Positions 9,310 through 18,902 of a stretch of 64,000 nucleotides of DNA are shown piece by piece; position 1 is the first letter of the stretch; each line of letters opens with the position of its first letter. This stretch comes from JALYNX01 sp963780755 (lineage in GTDB: Bacteria; Actinomycetota; Acidimicrobiia; Spongiisociales; ZC4RG35). The stretch spans positions 248,001 through 312,000 of the forward strand of contig CAWACX010000001.1 of assembly GCA_963780755.1 (NCBI GenBank), in the 5' to 3' direction. Under the pieces are notes generated by a model. The model searched no databases. It was not told the DNA's origin and saw nothing but the letters and a program-made list of their open reading frames with translations. Both the position numbers and the translations under genes were made by a program.

Positions 9310-10304
9310 GCGACATGCTGGAGCAGGTGCGATCGCTCGGCGACCAGCTGCGATGGGCCCGGGAACTGGAGCTGCCTTCTATTCGGCGATCTTCTGAAGT
9401 GCTCGTCGCGGGGATGGGCGGGTCCGGCATAGCCGGCGACTTTGCCTCGGCGTTGACGACGGGGAGCCCGGGCCGGGTGACCGTGCACAAGTCCTATGGG
9501 CCGCTTCCGGGTTGGATCACCTCGTCGCCGCCACTCTTGGTGGCGATCTCGTACTCGGGGAACACCGAAGAGACACTGAGCACCGTGGCCGAGGCCGGAG
9601 ACAAGGTCTCGATTGTCACGTTGACTACAGGAGGGGAGCTGGGCCGGATCACCGCCGAGAACGGCTGGCCGAGCATTTCCGTCCCTACGGGGGTCCAGCC
9701 TCGGGCAGCTGTCGGATACATGTTGGGTGCGGTCGCCCGTGTCGTGTCCGCTGCCGGGCTGCTTCCCGATCAGACCGCCGCCCTGAGCGAGGCAGCCGAG
9801 CTTGCCGACCGCGAGCTCGCCGAGGGCAGCTCGAGTTGGAGCGCCGCGTCGACAATCGCCGACCGGCTCGCGGGCCGCATCCCAATCGTCTACGGCGGCG
9901 GGCCGATCACGGGGGCCGTCGCCCAGCGTTGGAAGACGCAGATCAATGAGAACGCCAAGACACCCGCCTGGTTCTCGGTGCTTCCAGAGCTCGACCACAA
10001 CGAGTTGGTGGGATGGGAGGCCATGCCGGATCTCACCAGCCGCTACCTGGGTATCGTGGCGTTGACCGACGCCAGCGACCACCACCGGGTCCGGGCACGG
10101 CTCTCACACTCAAAGGCCCTGACGGAGTTCGCGGTGCCGTGGGTGGGAGAGGTGGCCTCGAGCGGTGAGGCCCCGCTGACGCGACTCGTATCGCTGATCG
10201 CCATGGGCGACCTCGTGTCGTTCATGCTTGCGAGGAACGCCGGAGTCGACCCGGTCCCGGTCGAGACGATCGAGAAACTGAAGAGACTCCTAGCCGAGGA
10301 ATGA
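9306..10304 (+). CDS. SIS-domain phosphoglucose/phosphomannose isomerase (TobH-like)
   Basis: 332 residues from the ATG at 9306. AGMGGSGIAGDF and VAISYSGNTEETLS mark the first SIS domain; the second SIS domain fills the C-terminal half, with NENAKTPAWF and LDHNELVGW. It should interconvert fructose-6-phosphate with glucose- or mannose-6-phosphate, supplying manB. It overlaps the Trm112-like gene and is followed by ahcY after 1 bp, implying one operon from 7794 to 11553. Confidence 0.8.
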   Translation: MSDMLEQVRSLGDQLRWARELELPSIRRSSEVLVAGMGGSGIAGDFASALTTGSPGRVTVHKSYGPLPGWITSSPPLLVAISYSGNTEETLSTVAEAGDKVSIVTLTTGGELGRITAENGWPSISVPTGVQPRAAVGYMLGAVARVVSAAGLLPDQTAALSEAAELADRELAEGSSSWSAASTIADRLAGRIPIVYGGGPITGAVAQRWKTQINENAKTPAWFSVLPELDHNELVGWEAMPDLTSRYLGIVALTDASDHHRVRARLSHSKALTEFAVPWVGEVASSGEAPLTRLVSLIAMGDLVSFMLARNAGVDPVPVETIEKLKRLLAEE

Positions 10305-10305
10305 A

Positions 10306-11553
10306 ATGAATTACGACATCGCCAACACCGACCTCGCCGAGCGCGGCGCGCGCCGCATTGCGTGGGCCGGTCGGCGCATGCCTGTGCTGGCCACGATCCG
10401 GGAGCGGTTCGCGGCTGAGAAGCCACTGGATGGCCACGTGGTGGCGGCCTGCCTCCATGTCACTGCCGAGACCGCCAATCTCATGCTGGCGCTGCGAGAC
10501 GGTGGGGCAGAGCCGGTGCTCTGCGCTTCCAACCCATTGTCCACCCAGGACGACGTGGCCGCGGCCCTGGTCGCCGACGGGATCTCGGTGTTCGCCATCC
10601 GGGGCGAAGACTCCGACATCTACTACAAGCACATCAACGCGGTGCTCGACCACGCTCCGGCGATCACCATGGATGACGGGGCCGACCTGGCAACCATCCT
10701 CCACACCGACCGACGCGAGTTGGAGGTGATCGGGTCCACGGAGGAGACCACCACCGGCGTGATCCGGCTTCGTGCCATGGCAGCCGATGGAACGCTTCGG
10801 GTCCCGGTGGTGGCGGTCAACGAATCGGCGACCAAGCACCTCTTCGACAACCACTACGGGACGGGGCAGTCGGCACTCGACGGGATCATCAGGGCCACCA
10901 ACATCCTCCTCGCCGGCTCGACCATGGTCGTCATCGGCTACGGCGACTGCGGCCGGGGAGTCGCGCTCCGAGCCGACGGCATGGGGTCCAAGGTGGTGGT
11001 GGTCGAAGTCGACCCGGTACGGGCCCTCACTGCGGCGATGGACGGCTTCCGGGTCTTGACTGCGGACGACGCCGCTCCGATCGGTGACGTGTTCATCACC
11101 GTCACCGGCAACAAGCACGTGCTGCGTCGCCGTCATTTCGAGGTCATGAAGGACGGGGCGATCCTGGCCAACGCTGGCCATTTCGACATCGAGATCGAGC
11201 TGGATGCGCTGGCCCAGATGTCGACCGCTCGCCGCGAGGTGCGAGACAATCTCGAGGAGTACGAGTTGGCCGACGGGCGGCGCCTCCTGGTGGCTGCTGA
11301 GGGCCGACTCGTCAACCTGGGGGCCGCCGAGGGACACCCGGCCGACGTGATGGACATGAGCTTCGCCAACCAGGCGCTCGCTGCGGAGTATCTGGTGAAG
11401 AACCGGGACGAGTTGGAGCCGGCGATCTACACCCTGCCCCCTGAGATCGATGAAAAGGTGGCAGGCATCAAGTTGAGCCATCTCGGGGGCGGGCTCGAAG
11501 TCCTCACCGAGGAGCAGATCTCCTATCTCAGCGGCTGGCAAGAAGGAACTTGA
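10306..11553 (+). CDS. ahcY: Adenosylhomocysteinase
   Basis: 415 residues. It hydrolyses S-adenosylhomocysteine to adenosine and homocysteine, removing the product that inhibits SAM-dependent methylation. The Rossmann motif is GYGDCGRG (near residue 205), and the active-site segments NPLSTQDD, DDGADL and ESATKHLFDN are present. The protein is short and ends in SYLSGWQEGT, without the KPDxYRY tail of the long form, like the compact archaeal and Thermotoga type. A 10-bp-arm palindrome follows directly. Confidence 0.92.
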   Translation: MNYDIANTDLAERGARRIAWAGRRMPVLATIRERFAAEKPLDGHVVAACLHVTAETANLMLALRDGGAEPVLCASNPLSTQDDVAAALVADGISVFAIRGEDSDIYYKHINAVLDHAPAITMDDGADLATILHTDRRELEVIGSTEETTTGVIRLRAMAADGTLRVPVVAVNESATKHLFDNHYGTGQSALDGIIRATNILLAGSTMVVIGYGDCGRGVALRADGMGSKVVVVEVDPVRALTAAMDGFRVLTADDAAPIGDVFITVTGNKHVLRRRHFEVMKDGAILANAGHFDIEIELDALAQMSTARREVRDNLEEYELADGRRLLVAAEGRLVNLGAAEGHPADVMDMSFANQALAAEYLVKNRDELEPAIYTLPPEIDEKVAGIKLSHLGGGLEVLTEEQISYLSGWQEGT

Positions 11554-11567
11554 GCCAGAGCGTGGTC

Positions 11568-11590
11568 CGTATTACGTAACACGTAATACG
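11568..11590. repeat. Perfect 10-bp-arm palindrome between ahcY and comF
   Basis: Arms CGTATTACGT and ACGTAATACG flank the spacer AAC. The stretch is AT-rich in a GC-rich region and touches the GTG start of comF. The inner motif TACGTAASACGTA (S = C here, G there) recurs at 15545-15557 before prfB. It could be an operator or a simple dispersed repeat. Confidence 0.7.
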
Positions 11591-12174
11591 TGATCTGCCT
11601 TGCCTGCCATCGCTGGTGCGAGGGGATTGTCTGTGAGCCCTGTCGGTCGCACTTCCGCCCGGTCCCGGATCGAATCCTCGGGGGCGGAGTGCGCCTGGTC
11701 GCCGGGTTCGAGCACTCGGGGCCGGCGCGCGCCCTGATGCACCAGTTGAAATACCGGGGCGTCACCGAGTACGCCGACCTCGTGGCCCGGGTCCTCGCTC
11801 CGGCGCTGCCCCCACTGCCCCTGGTGCCGATACCCCGCGCCTGGACGAGGCGGGCCCGGTACGGGGTGGACCCGGCGATGGCGCTGGCCCGGGCCATTTC
11901 CCGGCTCACCAGAGTTCCGGTCAGGACTGCGCTGGCAGCGCCGATACATACCGGGAGAAGAGCAGGTGGCGACCACAGGAGGCCCGTTTTGCCTTTCCGA
12001 TTGAGAGCGATGCCCGATGGTGTTGTCGTCCTGGTGGACGACGTCGTCACCACCGGCGCCACTCTCGAAGCGGCAATAGAAACGCTGGGGGCCAAGCGGG
12101 TCGCGCTTGCGGTGGCGGCGAACGCCGCCCCACCGGTGTCTAGTCTGCGATCTCAGCAGGCGGGGCAAAGCTGA
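11590..12174 (+). CDS. ComF-like phosphoribosyltransferase
   Basis: 194 residues from the GTG at 11590, which lies at the edge of the palindrome. The N terminus has CLACHRWCEGIVCEPC, a four-Cys zinc finger as in ComF. The PRPP loop LVDDVVTTGAT lies near residue 150. ComF proteins belong to the phosphoribosyltransferase family and act in DNA uptake in some bacteria; enzymatic substrates are uncertain. No other competence genes are in the window. It overlaps nothing and precedes a response regulator. Confidence 0.8.
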   Translation: MICLACHRWCEGIVCEPCRSHFRPVPDRILGGGVRLVAGFEHSGPARALMHQLKYRGVTEYADLVARVLAPALPPLPLVPIPRAWTRRARYGVDPAMALARAISRLTRVPVRTALAAPIHTGRRAGGDHRRPVLPFRLRAMPDGVVVLVDDVVTTGATLEAAIETLGAKRVALAVAANAAPPVSSLRSQQAGQS

Positions 12175-12205
12175 CCTACTCGAGCCAGGAGCGGGACTGA
12201 GAAAC

Positions 12206-12856
12206 ATGTCGTCCGTTGTGATCGTCGATGATGCCGAGCTGTTTCGCGAGGCACTCAAAGCCGCGTTCGCCCAGGAGGGCTTCGATGTGGCCGCAGTGGC
12301 CGGCGACGCCATGCGCGGCATCGATGTGACCCGCGAGCACCAACCAGACCTGGTGATGCTGGACCTCCTGATGCCCGGGATGTCCGGCCTCGAGGTGGTG
12401 GGCGCGATCATGAAGGCGAGCCCGGGCACGAAAGTCGTGCTGCTCACCTCCAGCGAGTCGGCGGAAGACCTGCTCTCCGCCGTGAAGGCCGGGGCATCCG
12501 GCTATCTCACCAAGGACACCCCATTGCCGAGGTTGGTGGCGGCGATGCACGACGTGATCGACGGCGGCGCCGCCGTCTCCCCAGCGATGGGAGGCAAGCT
12601 TTTCAGCGCACTGCGCGACCTGCTCCGACACAACGGCGTGACCGGGGTTCGCACCCCGGAGCTCACGGGCCGCGAGTTGGAGATCCTCGGGCTTGTTGGC
12701 GCCGGCAAGACCTCGAGAGAGATCGCCGACGAGCTGTTCATCTCCGAGAACACGGTTCGCAACCACGTTCGGAACGTGCTCGACAAGCTCGGCTTGAGGT
12801 CGAGATTCGAGGCAGTCACCTGGGCGCAGCGCGAGGGGTTGATCGAGGTCCGTTGA
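12206..12856 (+). CDS. LuxR/NarL-type response regulator
   Basis: 216 residues from the ATG at 12206. The receiver domain has acidic DD near the start, phosphoacceptor Asp in VMLDLLMPGMSG (~residue 55), conserved Thr/Ser in LLTSSES, and Lys in LTKDTPL. The C-terminal HTH (~residues 150-212) has LTGRELEIL, ISENTVRNHVRNVLDKLGLRS. No sensor kinase is adjacent, so its stimulus is unknown. The possible ribosome-binding AGGAG lies rather far upstream (~15 nt). Confidence 0.88.
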   Translation: MSSVVIVDDAELFREALKAAFAQEGFDVAAVAGDAMRGIDVTREHQPDLVMLDLLMPGMSGLEVVGAIMKASPGTKVVLLTSSESAEDLLSAVKAGASGYLTKDTPLPRLVAAMHDVIDGGAAVSPAMGGKLFSALRDLLRHNGVTGVRTPELTGRELEILGLVGAGKTSREIADELFISENTVRNHVRNVLDKLGLRSRFEAVTWAQREGLIEVR

Positions 12857-12908
12857 CCGGGGCCGGCGAAGTGGGTCAAATCGTGCCTATCGGTAGCATG
12901 GAGGCCCC

Positions 12909-15518
12909 ATGCCACTTCTCTCCAAGGTTCTACGCGCCGGAGAAGGCAAGACACTCAAAGGGTTCCAGGGCATAGCGACCGCCGTCAACGAGGCGGAGCC
13001 CCAGTTCGAGGCCTTGTCCGACGACGAGCTGAAAGCCAAGACACCCGAGCTCAAGGGCCGCCTCCAGGCGGGGGCCTCGCTCGAGGACATCCAGGTCGAG
13101 GCGTTCGCCGCGGTCCGTGAGGCGGCGAAGCGCGTCCTCGGGCAACGCCACTACGACGTCCAGGTGATTGGAGCGGCAGCCCTCCACAAGGGGATGGTCG
13201 CCGAGATGAAGACCGGCGAAGGCAAGACCCTGGTGTCGACGATGCCGGCGTATCTCAATGCCCTTGGCGGCAAAGGCGTCCACATGGTCACCGTGAACGA
13301 CTACCTCGCCTCCCGCGACGCCGACTGGATGGGTGCGGTCCACCGGTTCATGGGACTCTCAGTCGGGTTGATCCAGACCTCGATGACGCCTGCAGAGCGG
13401 CAGCCCGCCTACGCCTCGGACATCACCTACGGGACCAACAACGAGCTGGGTTTCGACTACCTGCGCGACAACATGGCGATGAGGGCTGTGGATCGTGTCC
13501 AGAGAGGGCACCCCTATGCGATCGTCGACGAGGTCGACTCCATCCTCATCGACGAGGCAAGGACCCCATTGATCATCTCGGGCCGGGTGTCGGACAGCGC
13601 CCGGTGGTACCGGGACTTCGCCAAGATCGCCCGCCGGCTCCAGAAGGATCGGGACTACCAGGTCGACGAGCGAAAGCGCCAGGTGCTGACCACCGAGGAA
13701 GGGGTTTCCCTGGTCGAGCAGACGTTGGGAGTCGAGAACCTGTTCGACCATGCAGCCGTCGACTTCGTCCACCACCTCGAAGCCGCGCTGAAAGCGAAGG
13801 AGCTCTATCTCCTCGACGTCGACTATCTCATCGACCACGGGGAGGTGAAGATCGTCGACGAGTTCACCGGCCGCGTCCTCGAGGGCCGCCGATACTCGGA
13901 GGGGCTGCACCAGGCGATCGAGGCCAAGGAGGGGGTCTCGATCAAAGACGAGAACCAGACCCTGGCCACGATCACCCTCCAGAACTACTTCCGTCTCTAC
14001 GAGAAGCTCGCCGGCATGACCGGCACCGCTGAGACCGAGGCCGCCGAATTGGCCCAGATCTACGGTCTGGAAGTGGCGGCCATACCCACCAACCGCCCCG
14101 TGGACCGAGCCGACTTCGGAGACTTCGTGTACAAGGGCGAGGACGCCAAGTTCGCGGCAGTGATCAGCGATGTCGCGGAGCGCAACCGGGCCGGCCAGCC
14201 GGTTTTGCTGGGGACCATCTCCATCGAGCGATCGGAGAAGCTGTCCCGTCTCCTCGACCATGAGGGGATCAAGCACGAAGTGCTCAACGCCAAGCAGCAC
14301 GCCAGGGAAGCCGACATCATCGCCCAGGCGGGCCGCCCGGGGGCAGTGACGGTTGCAACCAACATGGCGGGGCGGGGCGTCGACATCATGCTCGGTGGCA
14401 ATCCAGACGGAATGGCCAAGACCGAGCTGAAGCGGAGGGGGGTCACCGTCGACGACCCCTCGTATCAGGGGATGGAGCGGAAGCTCGCCGAGGAGTTCGA
14501 GGCCCAGATCCAACCCGACAAGCAATCGGTGATCGGCGCCGGCGGCCTGTACGTGGTCGGGACCGAGCGCCATGAGTCCCGTCGCATCGACAATCAGCTT
14601 CGGGGGCGGTCCGGGCGTCAGGGCGACCCTGGCGAGTCCCGGTTCTATCTCTCACTGGAGGACGACTTGATGCGCCGTTTCCAGGGGGAGTGGGTCACGA
14701 GTGTCATGGACCGGCTCAAGCTTCCCGATGACCAGCCCATCGAGGCCAACATGGTGAGCAAGGCCATCGAGCGCGCCCAGCGCCAGGTGGAGTCACAGAA
14801 CTTCGAGATCCGCAAGAACGTCCTCAAATACGACGAAGTGATGAACCGCCAGCGTGAGGTGATCTACGAGTGGCGTCGATCGATTCTCGAAGGCACCGCT
14901 GAGGACGACCTGATCGGCGACTGGATCGACGACGTGGTGACCGAGACCGTCGAGTCGACCTTCAGCGCAGAGATCCCACGCTCGGAATGGGACTGGGAGT
15001 CACTGCAGATGGATCTGAGCCAGTACTACCCGACTTCCATCGACCGGCCTCGCTTTGAAGGCTCTCCCACGGTCGACGAGGTGGTGGAGGCCGCGGTCGA
15101 GGATGGCCTTGCCGCCTACGAGAAGCGGGAGCAAGACTTGGGGGCCGAGGTCCTGCGCCAGGTGGAGCGCTCGGTGATGCTCTCGGTCATCGACAACAAA
15201 TGGCGAGAGCACCTCTCAGAGATGGACTACCTGCGCGCCGGGATCGGTCTGCGGGCGATGGGCCAGAGAGATCCGCTTTCCGAGTACCAGCGGGAGGCCT
15301 ACGACATGTTCACCGAGATGGTGGACTCGGTGAAGAAGGACGCGGTCAAATACCTGTTCCACGTCGAGCTGGCCAAGCCTCAGACGGAGCCGCAGCGGGT
15401 GGCGCCGCTGCCCACCGGAGGCCCGGTGAAGCAGGCGACCTCGGACAAGGTGGGTCGCAACGACCCATGCCCCTGTGGCTCCGGCAAGAAGTACAAACGC
15501 TGCCACGGAGCGGCGTAA
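12909..15518 (+). CDS. secA: Preprotein translocase ATPase SecA
   Basis: 869 residues, normal length. It drives proteins through SecYEG by ATP hydrolysis. Walker A is MKTGEGKTL, DEAD-type Walker B is IVDEVDSILIDEARTPLI, and the helicase motifs IIAQAGRPGAVTVATNMAGRG and GGLYVVGTERHESRRIDNQLRGRSGRQGD are present. The C-terminal zinc motif CPCGSGKKYKRCHG is intact, which supports binding to SecB-like partners or lipids. It stands alone between a regulator and prfB. Confidence 0.96.
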   Translation: MPLLSKVLRAGEGKTLKGFQGIATAVNEAEPQFEALSDDELKAKTPELKGRLQAGASLEDIQVEAFAAVREAAKRVLGQRHYDVQVIGAAALHKGMVAEMKTGEGKTLVSTMPAYLNALGGKGVHMVTVNDYLASRDADWMGAVHRFMGLSVGLIQTSMTPAERQPAYASDITYGTNNELGFDYLRDNMAMRAVDRVQRGHPYAIVDEVDSILIDEARTPLIISGRVSDSARWYRDFAKIARRLQKDRDYQVDERKRQVLTTEEGVSLVEQTLGVENLFDHAAVDFVHHLEAALKAKELYLLDVDYLIDHGEVKIVDEFTGRVLEGRRYSEGLHQAIEAKEGVSIKDENQTLATITLQNYFRLYEKLAGMTGTAETEAAELAQIYGLEVAAIPTNRPVDRADFGDFVYKGEDAKFAAVISDVAERNRAGQPVLLGTISIERSEKLSRLLDHEGIKHEVLNAKQHAREADIIAQAGRPGAVTVATNMAGRGVDIMLGGNPDGMAKTELKRRGVTVDDPSYQGMERKLAEEFEAQIQPDKQSVIGAGGLYVVGTERHESRRIDNQLRGRSGRQGDPGESRFYLSLEDDLMRRFQGEWVTSVMDRLKLPDDQPIEANMVSKAIERAQRQVESQNFEIRKNVLKYDEVMNRQREVIYEWRRSILEGTAEDDLIGDWIDDVVTETVESTFSAEIPRSEWDWESLQMDLSQYYPTSIDRPRFEGSPTVDEVVEAAVEDGLAAYEKREQDLGAEVLRQVERSVMLSVIDNKWREHLSEMDYLRAGIGLRAMGQRDPLSEYQREAYDMFTEMVDSVKKDAVKYLFHVELAKPQTEPQRVAPLPTGGPVKQATSDKVGRNDPCPCGSGKKYKRCHGAA

Positions 15519-15544
15519 CGGCGCTCGTGACACGCAATACGTAA

Positions 15545-15557
15545 TACGTAAGACGTA
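15545..15557. repeat. Second TACGTAASACGTA motif, overlapping the prfB start
   Basis: TACGTAAGACGTA sits inside an AT-rich stretch between secA and prfB, with arms ATACGT and ACGTAT around AAG. Its last base is the A of the prfB ATG. It is nearly identical to the core of the palindrome at 11568-11590. Confidence 0.6.
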
Positions 15558-16690
15558 TGACTCTTGAAACAACCGACCCCCGGGCACTGGTCGTCGCTCT
15601 CCGTCAGCGGCTGGTCGAGGCGCGCGGGTTCCTCGACCTCGAGACCAAGGAGAAGGAGCTCGACGAGCTTCGCCAGGAGGCGTCCTCGCCGGAACTGTGG
15701 AACGATCCGGAGCAGGCCCGGACCGTCACCAGGCGCTTGGCCCGCTACGAGGCGCTCTTCGAGCTCACCGGAGGCCTGTCCGCGAAGATCGACGACGCCG
15801 AGGTGCTCCTGGAGATGGCCGACGAGGCCGGCGACGCAGCTTCCCGGGCCGAAGCGATCGCTGAGCTGGGGTCGGTAGCCGCCGACCTGCACAAATTGGA
15901 GTTGGAGTCCCTGTTCTTCGACGAGTACGACGAGGAGGACGCGATTCTGAGTGTCCACGCCGGCGCGGGTGGGGTCGACGCCCAGGACTGGGCGGAGATG
16001 CTGGGGCGGATGTACCAGAGGTTCCTGGCCGACGAGGGATTCTCGGTCACCGTCGAAGAGGTGACCGAAGGGGACGAAGCCGGGATCAAGTCGGCGACCT
16101 TCACCGTTAAGGGCGATCGGGCCTACGGGACACTGGAGGGGGAGCGAGGCGTGCACCGCCTGGTCCGGATCAGCCCGTTCGACGCCAACGCCCGCCGTCA
16201 GACCTCATTTGCCGGGGTCGACGTCGTGCCCGACCTGGGCGACCAGGCGAAGGTGGAGATCGACGAGGACGATCTCAGGATCGACACCTATCGGTCCCAA
16301 GGCGCCGGGGGCCAGCACGTCAACACCACCGATTCGGCGGTCCGCATCACACACATCCCGACCGGGGTCGTCGTCCAATGCCAGAACGAGCGCTCACAAC
16401 TCCAGAACAAGGCGAGGGCCATGGCGATCCTGCAGTCGAAGCTGGCCGTGCTCGCCCACCAGCAGCGCCTCGATCACCTCAACGAGATCCGGGGGGAGCA
16501 GGGCGAAGCGGCCTGGGGGAACCAGATCCGCAGCTACGTGATGCAGCCCTATCAGATGGTCAAGGACCTCAGGACCAAGGAGGAGGTGGGCAACATTCAG
16601 GGCGTGCTCGACGGAGACGTCATGCCGTTCGTGGAGGCCTACCTGCGATGGAGGCGCGCCAATCACGAGTCAACGGGTGATTCCCCCTAG
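15557..16690 (+). CDS. prfB: Peptide chain release factor 2
   Basis: 377 residues, one uninterrupted frame. Release factor 2 reads UGA and UAA. The catalytic GGQ is in GAGGQHVNTTDSAVRITH (~residue 255), and the codon-recognition SPF tripeptide is in RISPFDANARRQ (~residue 208). Unlike in Escherichia coli, there is no internal UGA and therefore no programmed frameshift. It precedes ftsE by 72 bp, a common actinobacterial order (prfB-ftsE-ftsX-smpB). Confidence 0.95.
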   Translation: MTLETTDPRALVVALRQRLVEARGFLDLETKEKELDELRQEASSPELWNDPEQARTVTRRLARYEALFELTGGLSAKIDDAEVLLEMADEAGDAASRAEAIAELGSVAADLHKLELESLFFDEYDEEDAILSVHAGAGGVDAQDWAEMLGRMYQRFLADEGFSVTVEEVTEGDEAGIKSATFTVKGDRAYGTLEGERGVHRLVRISPFDANARRQTSFAGVDVVPDLGDQAKVEIDEDDLRIDTYRSQGAGGQHVNTTDSAVRITHIPTGVVVQCQNERSQLQNKARAMAILQSKLAVLAHQQRLDHLNEIRGEQGEAAWGNQIRSYVMQPYQMVKDLRTKEEVGNIQGVLDGDVMPFVEAYLRWRRANHESTGDSP

Positions 16691-16762
16691 CCGGGCCTAT
16701 CTGGTTACCGTTTCTCATTCCGCACGCCGGGTACGGCAGGCTGTCACACTTCCCCAGTTCGC

Positions 16763-17452
16763 ATGATTCGACTCGAAAACGTCACCAAGGTCTACGAGGG
16801 CGGCACTATCGCCGCCCATGACGTGTCTATCGAGATGCAGAAGGGCGAGTTCACCTTCCTGGTCGGCCCTTCCGGTTCCGGCAAGTCGACCCTGATCCGG
16901 CTCATGCTTCGCGAAGAGCCGGTCACCCGGGGGAAGATCTGGGTCGCGGGGAAGGACATCACCACCTTGCCCAAGTGGAAGATCCCGTTCCTTCGCCGCT
17001 CGGTGGGCACGGTCTTCCAGGACTACAAGCTCCTTCCCAACAAGACGGTGGGGGAGAACGTCGCCTTTGCCCTCGAGGTGCTGGGGCGGCCAAGGTCAGT
17101 GATCGGGCCTCAGGTGGAGCAGGTGCTCGATCTGGTGGGCCTCTCCGACAAGATCGGCCGCTACCCCAAGCAACTCTCGGGTGGCGAGCAGCAGAGAGTC
17201 TCGGTTGCCAGAGCCTTCGTCAATCGACCACCGATAATGCTCTGCGATGAGCCGACCGGAAACCTCGACCCCAAGACCTCCGTTGGGATCATGAAATTGT
17301 TGGACCGGATCAATCGCACCGGGACCACGGTCGTGATGGCCACCCATGACCACGCCATCGTCGACGCCATGCAACGGCGTGTTGTGGCCCTGGACCACGG
17401 ACGGGTGATGCGGGACGAAGAAGCAGGCCGTTACGAGCGGGTGGCTGAGTGA
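16763..17452 (+). CDS. ftsE: Cell-division ABC-type ATPase FtsE
   Basis: 229 residues. It forms the FtsEX complex, which controls peptidoglycan hydrolases at the septum. Walker A is GPSGSGKST, the signature is LSGGEQQR, Walker B is LCDEPTGNLDP, and the switch His lies in ATHDHAI. The stop overlaps the ftsX GTG as GTGA, so the two are coupled. Confidence 0.95.
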   Translation: MIRLENVTKVYEGGTIAAHDVSIEMQKGEFTFLVGPSGSGKSTLIRLMLREEPVTRGKIWVAGKDITTLPKWKIPFLRRSVGTVFQDYKLLPNKTVGENVAFALEVLGRPRSVIGPQVEQVLDLVGLSDKIGRYPKQLSGGEQQRVSVARAFVNRPPIMLCDEPTGNLDPKTSVGIMKLLDRINRTGTTVVMATHDHAIVDAMQRRVVALDHGRVMRDEEAGRYERVAE

Positions 17453-18384
17453 GCCGGTTCTTCTTCCTCGTCCGAGAGGCCCTGGTCAACCTCCGGCGCA
17501 ACCTGCTCGTCGTTGCCGGTGCGGTGCTCGCGGTGTTCATCTCCCTGACCCTCGCCTTCGGAGCTCTCGTCCTCAACGAGGTGCTCAGGATCAACACCGT
17601 GGCCTGGCAGGAGGGAGTGCACGTCATTGCCTTCCTCAACGACGCCGGATCGAACGGCGTCCCCGACGATGCTCACCAAACTCTGATGACCGAGGTCGAA
17701 GGCTGGGAGGAGGTGAAGTCGGTCAACTACGTCGACAAGGCAGGAGCCTGGATCGAGTTCCAGGAGATCTTTGCCGACCAACCCGAGTTCGAGGACATCG
17801 ATCCCACGGTCCTCCCCGCCTCGCTCCGGATCGAGTTGGTCGACATCGCCCTGCACGAGTCGGTGGCGTTCAAGCTCCAACAGCAACAGCAGGTGGTGCG
17901 CGAGGTGACCACCGCCGCCGATTCCATCCAACAACTGCAGAACCTGTCCAGTGTGCTCAACGTGCTCGGGATCGGGCTGGCCCTGGTGCTCGGCCTCGCC
18001 GCCGTGGTGCTCATCGCCAACACCATCCGTCTTGCGATCTTCTCCCGTCGCGATGAAGTCGAGATCATGAGGCTCGTCGGGGCCTCCAACTGGTACATCA
18101 GGATCCCCTTCCTCCTCGAAGGGACGATCGAAGGCCTGATCGGGGCCGGTGCCGCGGTGTTCGTGGTGTGGCTCGGGTCGAGTCGTCTCGCCGATGCCCT
18201 TTCCGGCTTCGCACTGTTCAACTTCGACGTGGGCAACGAGTTCTTCCTGCAATGGGGTCTGCTCTTCCTCCTTTTCGGGGCCTTGGCGGGGGTCATCGGC
18301 TCGATGCTCGGTTTGAGCCGCCATCTCCGCGAATCCGAGGGCATCGGGTCGGAAGTGCCCACGGGGACGCTGGAGAGGGTCTGA
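17449..18384 (+). CDS. ftsX: Cell-division membrane protein FtsX
   Basis: 311 residues from the GTG at 17449. One N-terminal membrane helix follows the short cytoplasmic start, then an extracellular domain (~residues 45-165), then three helices near residues 175, 225 and 270. This is the FtsX layout; the outer domain contacts cell-wall hydrolases. It overlaps ftsE and is followed directly by smpB. Confidence 0.92.
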   Translation: MSRFFFLVREALVNLRRNLLVVAGAVLAVFISLTLAFGALVLNEVLRINTVAWQEGVHVIAFLNDAGSNGVPDDAHQTLMTEVEGWEEVKSVNYVDKAGAWIEFQEIFADQPEFEDIDPTVLPASLRIELVDIALHESVAFKLQQQQQVVREVTTAADSIQQLQNLSSVLNVLGIGLALVLGLAAVVLIANTIRLAIFSRRDEVEIMRLVGASNWYIRIPFLLEGTIEGLIGAGAAVFVVWLGSSRLADALSGFALFNFDVGNEFFLQWGLLFLLFGALAGVIGSMLGLSRHLRESEGIGSEVPTGTLERV

Positions 18385-18863
18385 GTGAGCCGCTCGGAGG
18401 GGTCCGAGCGGATCAAGGTGATCGCATCCAACCGCAGAGCTCGACGCAACTACGCAGTGGTGGAGACCCTCGAGGCGGGTATCGCACTCCTCGGCTCCGA
18501 GGTCAAGGCGCTACGCGAAGGTCGCATGGACCTCAAGGACTCCTATGCCCTGGTCAGGGGTGGTGAGACCTATCTGATTGGCGCCTACATCGGTCCCTAC
18601 GAGTTCGCACGAGATGGCGGCCACGAGCCTGAGAGGACCGCAAGCTGCTCCTCCACCGTCGTGAGATCGACCGGATCTCCGGTCAGGTCGCCGAGAAGGG
18701 CCTCACCCTGGTCCCGCTCCAGGTGTACCTCAAGGAGGGCAAGGTCAAGGTCGAGATCGGCCTGGCCAAGGGCAAGACCTCCTACGACAAGCGACAGACC
18801 CTTCGCGACCGGGACCACGAGCGGGAGATGGAGCGGGCGGTCTCCCGCAAATCGCGGGATTGA
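18385..18863 (+). pseudogene. smpB: SsrA-binding protein SmpB, single-base frameshift
   Basis: SmpB brings tmRNA to stalled ribosomes. The first frame encodes a normal N-terminal half through GPYEFARDGGHEPER (GTG start, 1 bp after ftsX). At about 18637-18641 the frame breaks; the remainder RKLLLHRREI...KTSYDKRQTLRDRD resumes in the +2 frame to the stop at 18863. One missing C in an ACC/CGC run would restore about 159 residues. Because tmRNA is intact just downstream and trans-translation is generally important, I read this as a probable assembly indel, but true inactivation is not excluded. Confidence 0.88.
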
Positions 18864-18902
18864 AACCGGGCGCCAGGCGTTACCATTGAGCACAACCCAC
18901 AT

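Noticed and set aside
8184..10085. 633-codon open frame on the minus strand
   Set aside because: It lies opposite manB, the Trm112-like gene and the SIS isomerase. Its composition is that of antisense high-GC sequence and no domain is visible.
15557..16690. Programmed frameshift in prfB
   Set aside because: The gene is one open frame with no early in-frame TGA.
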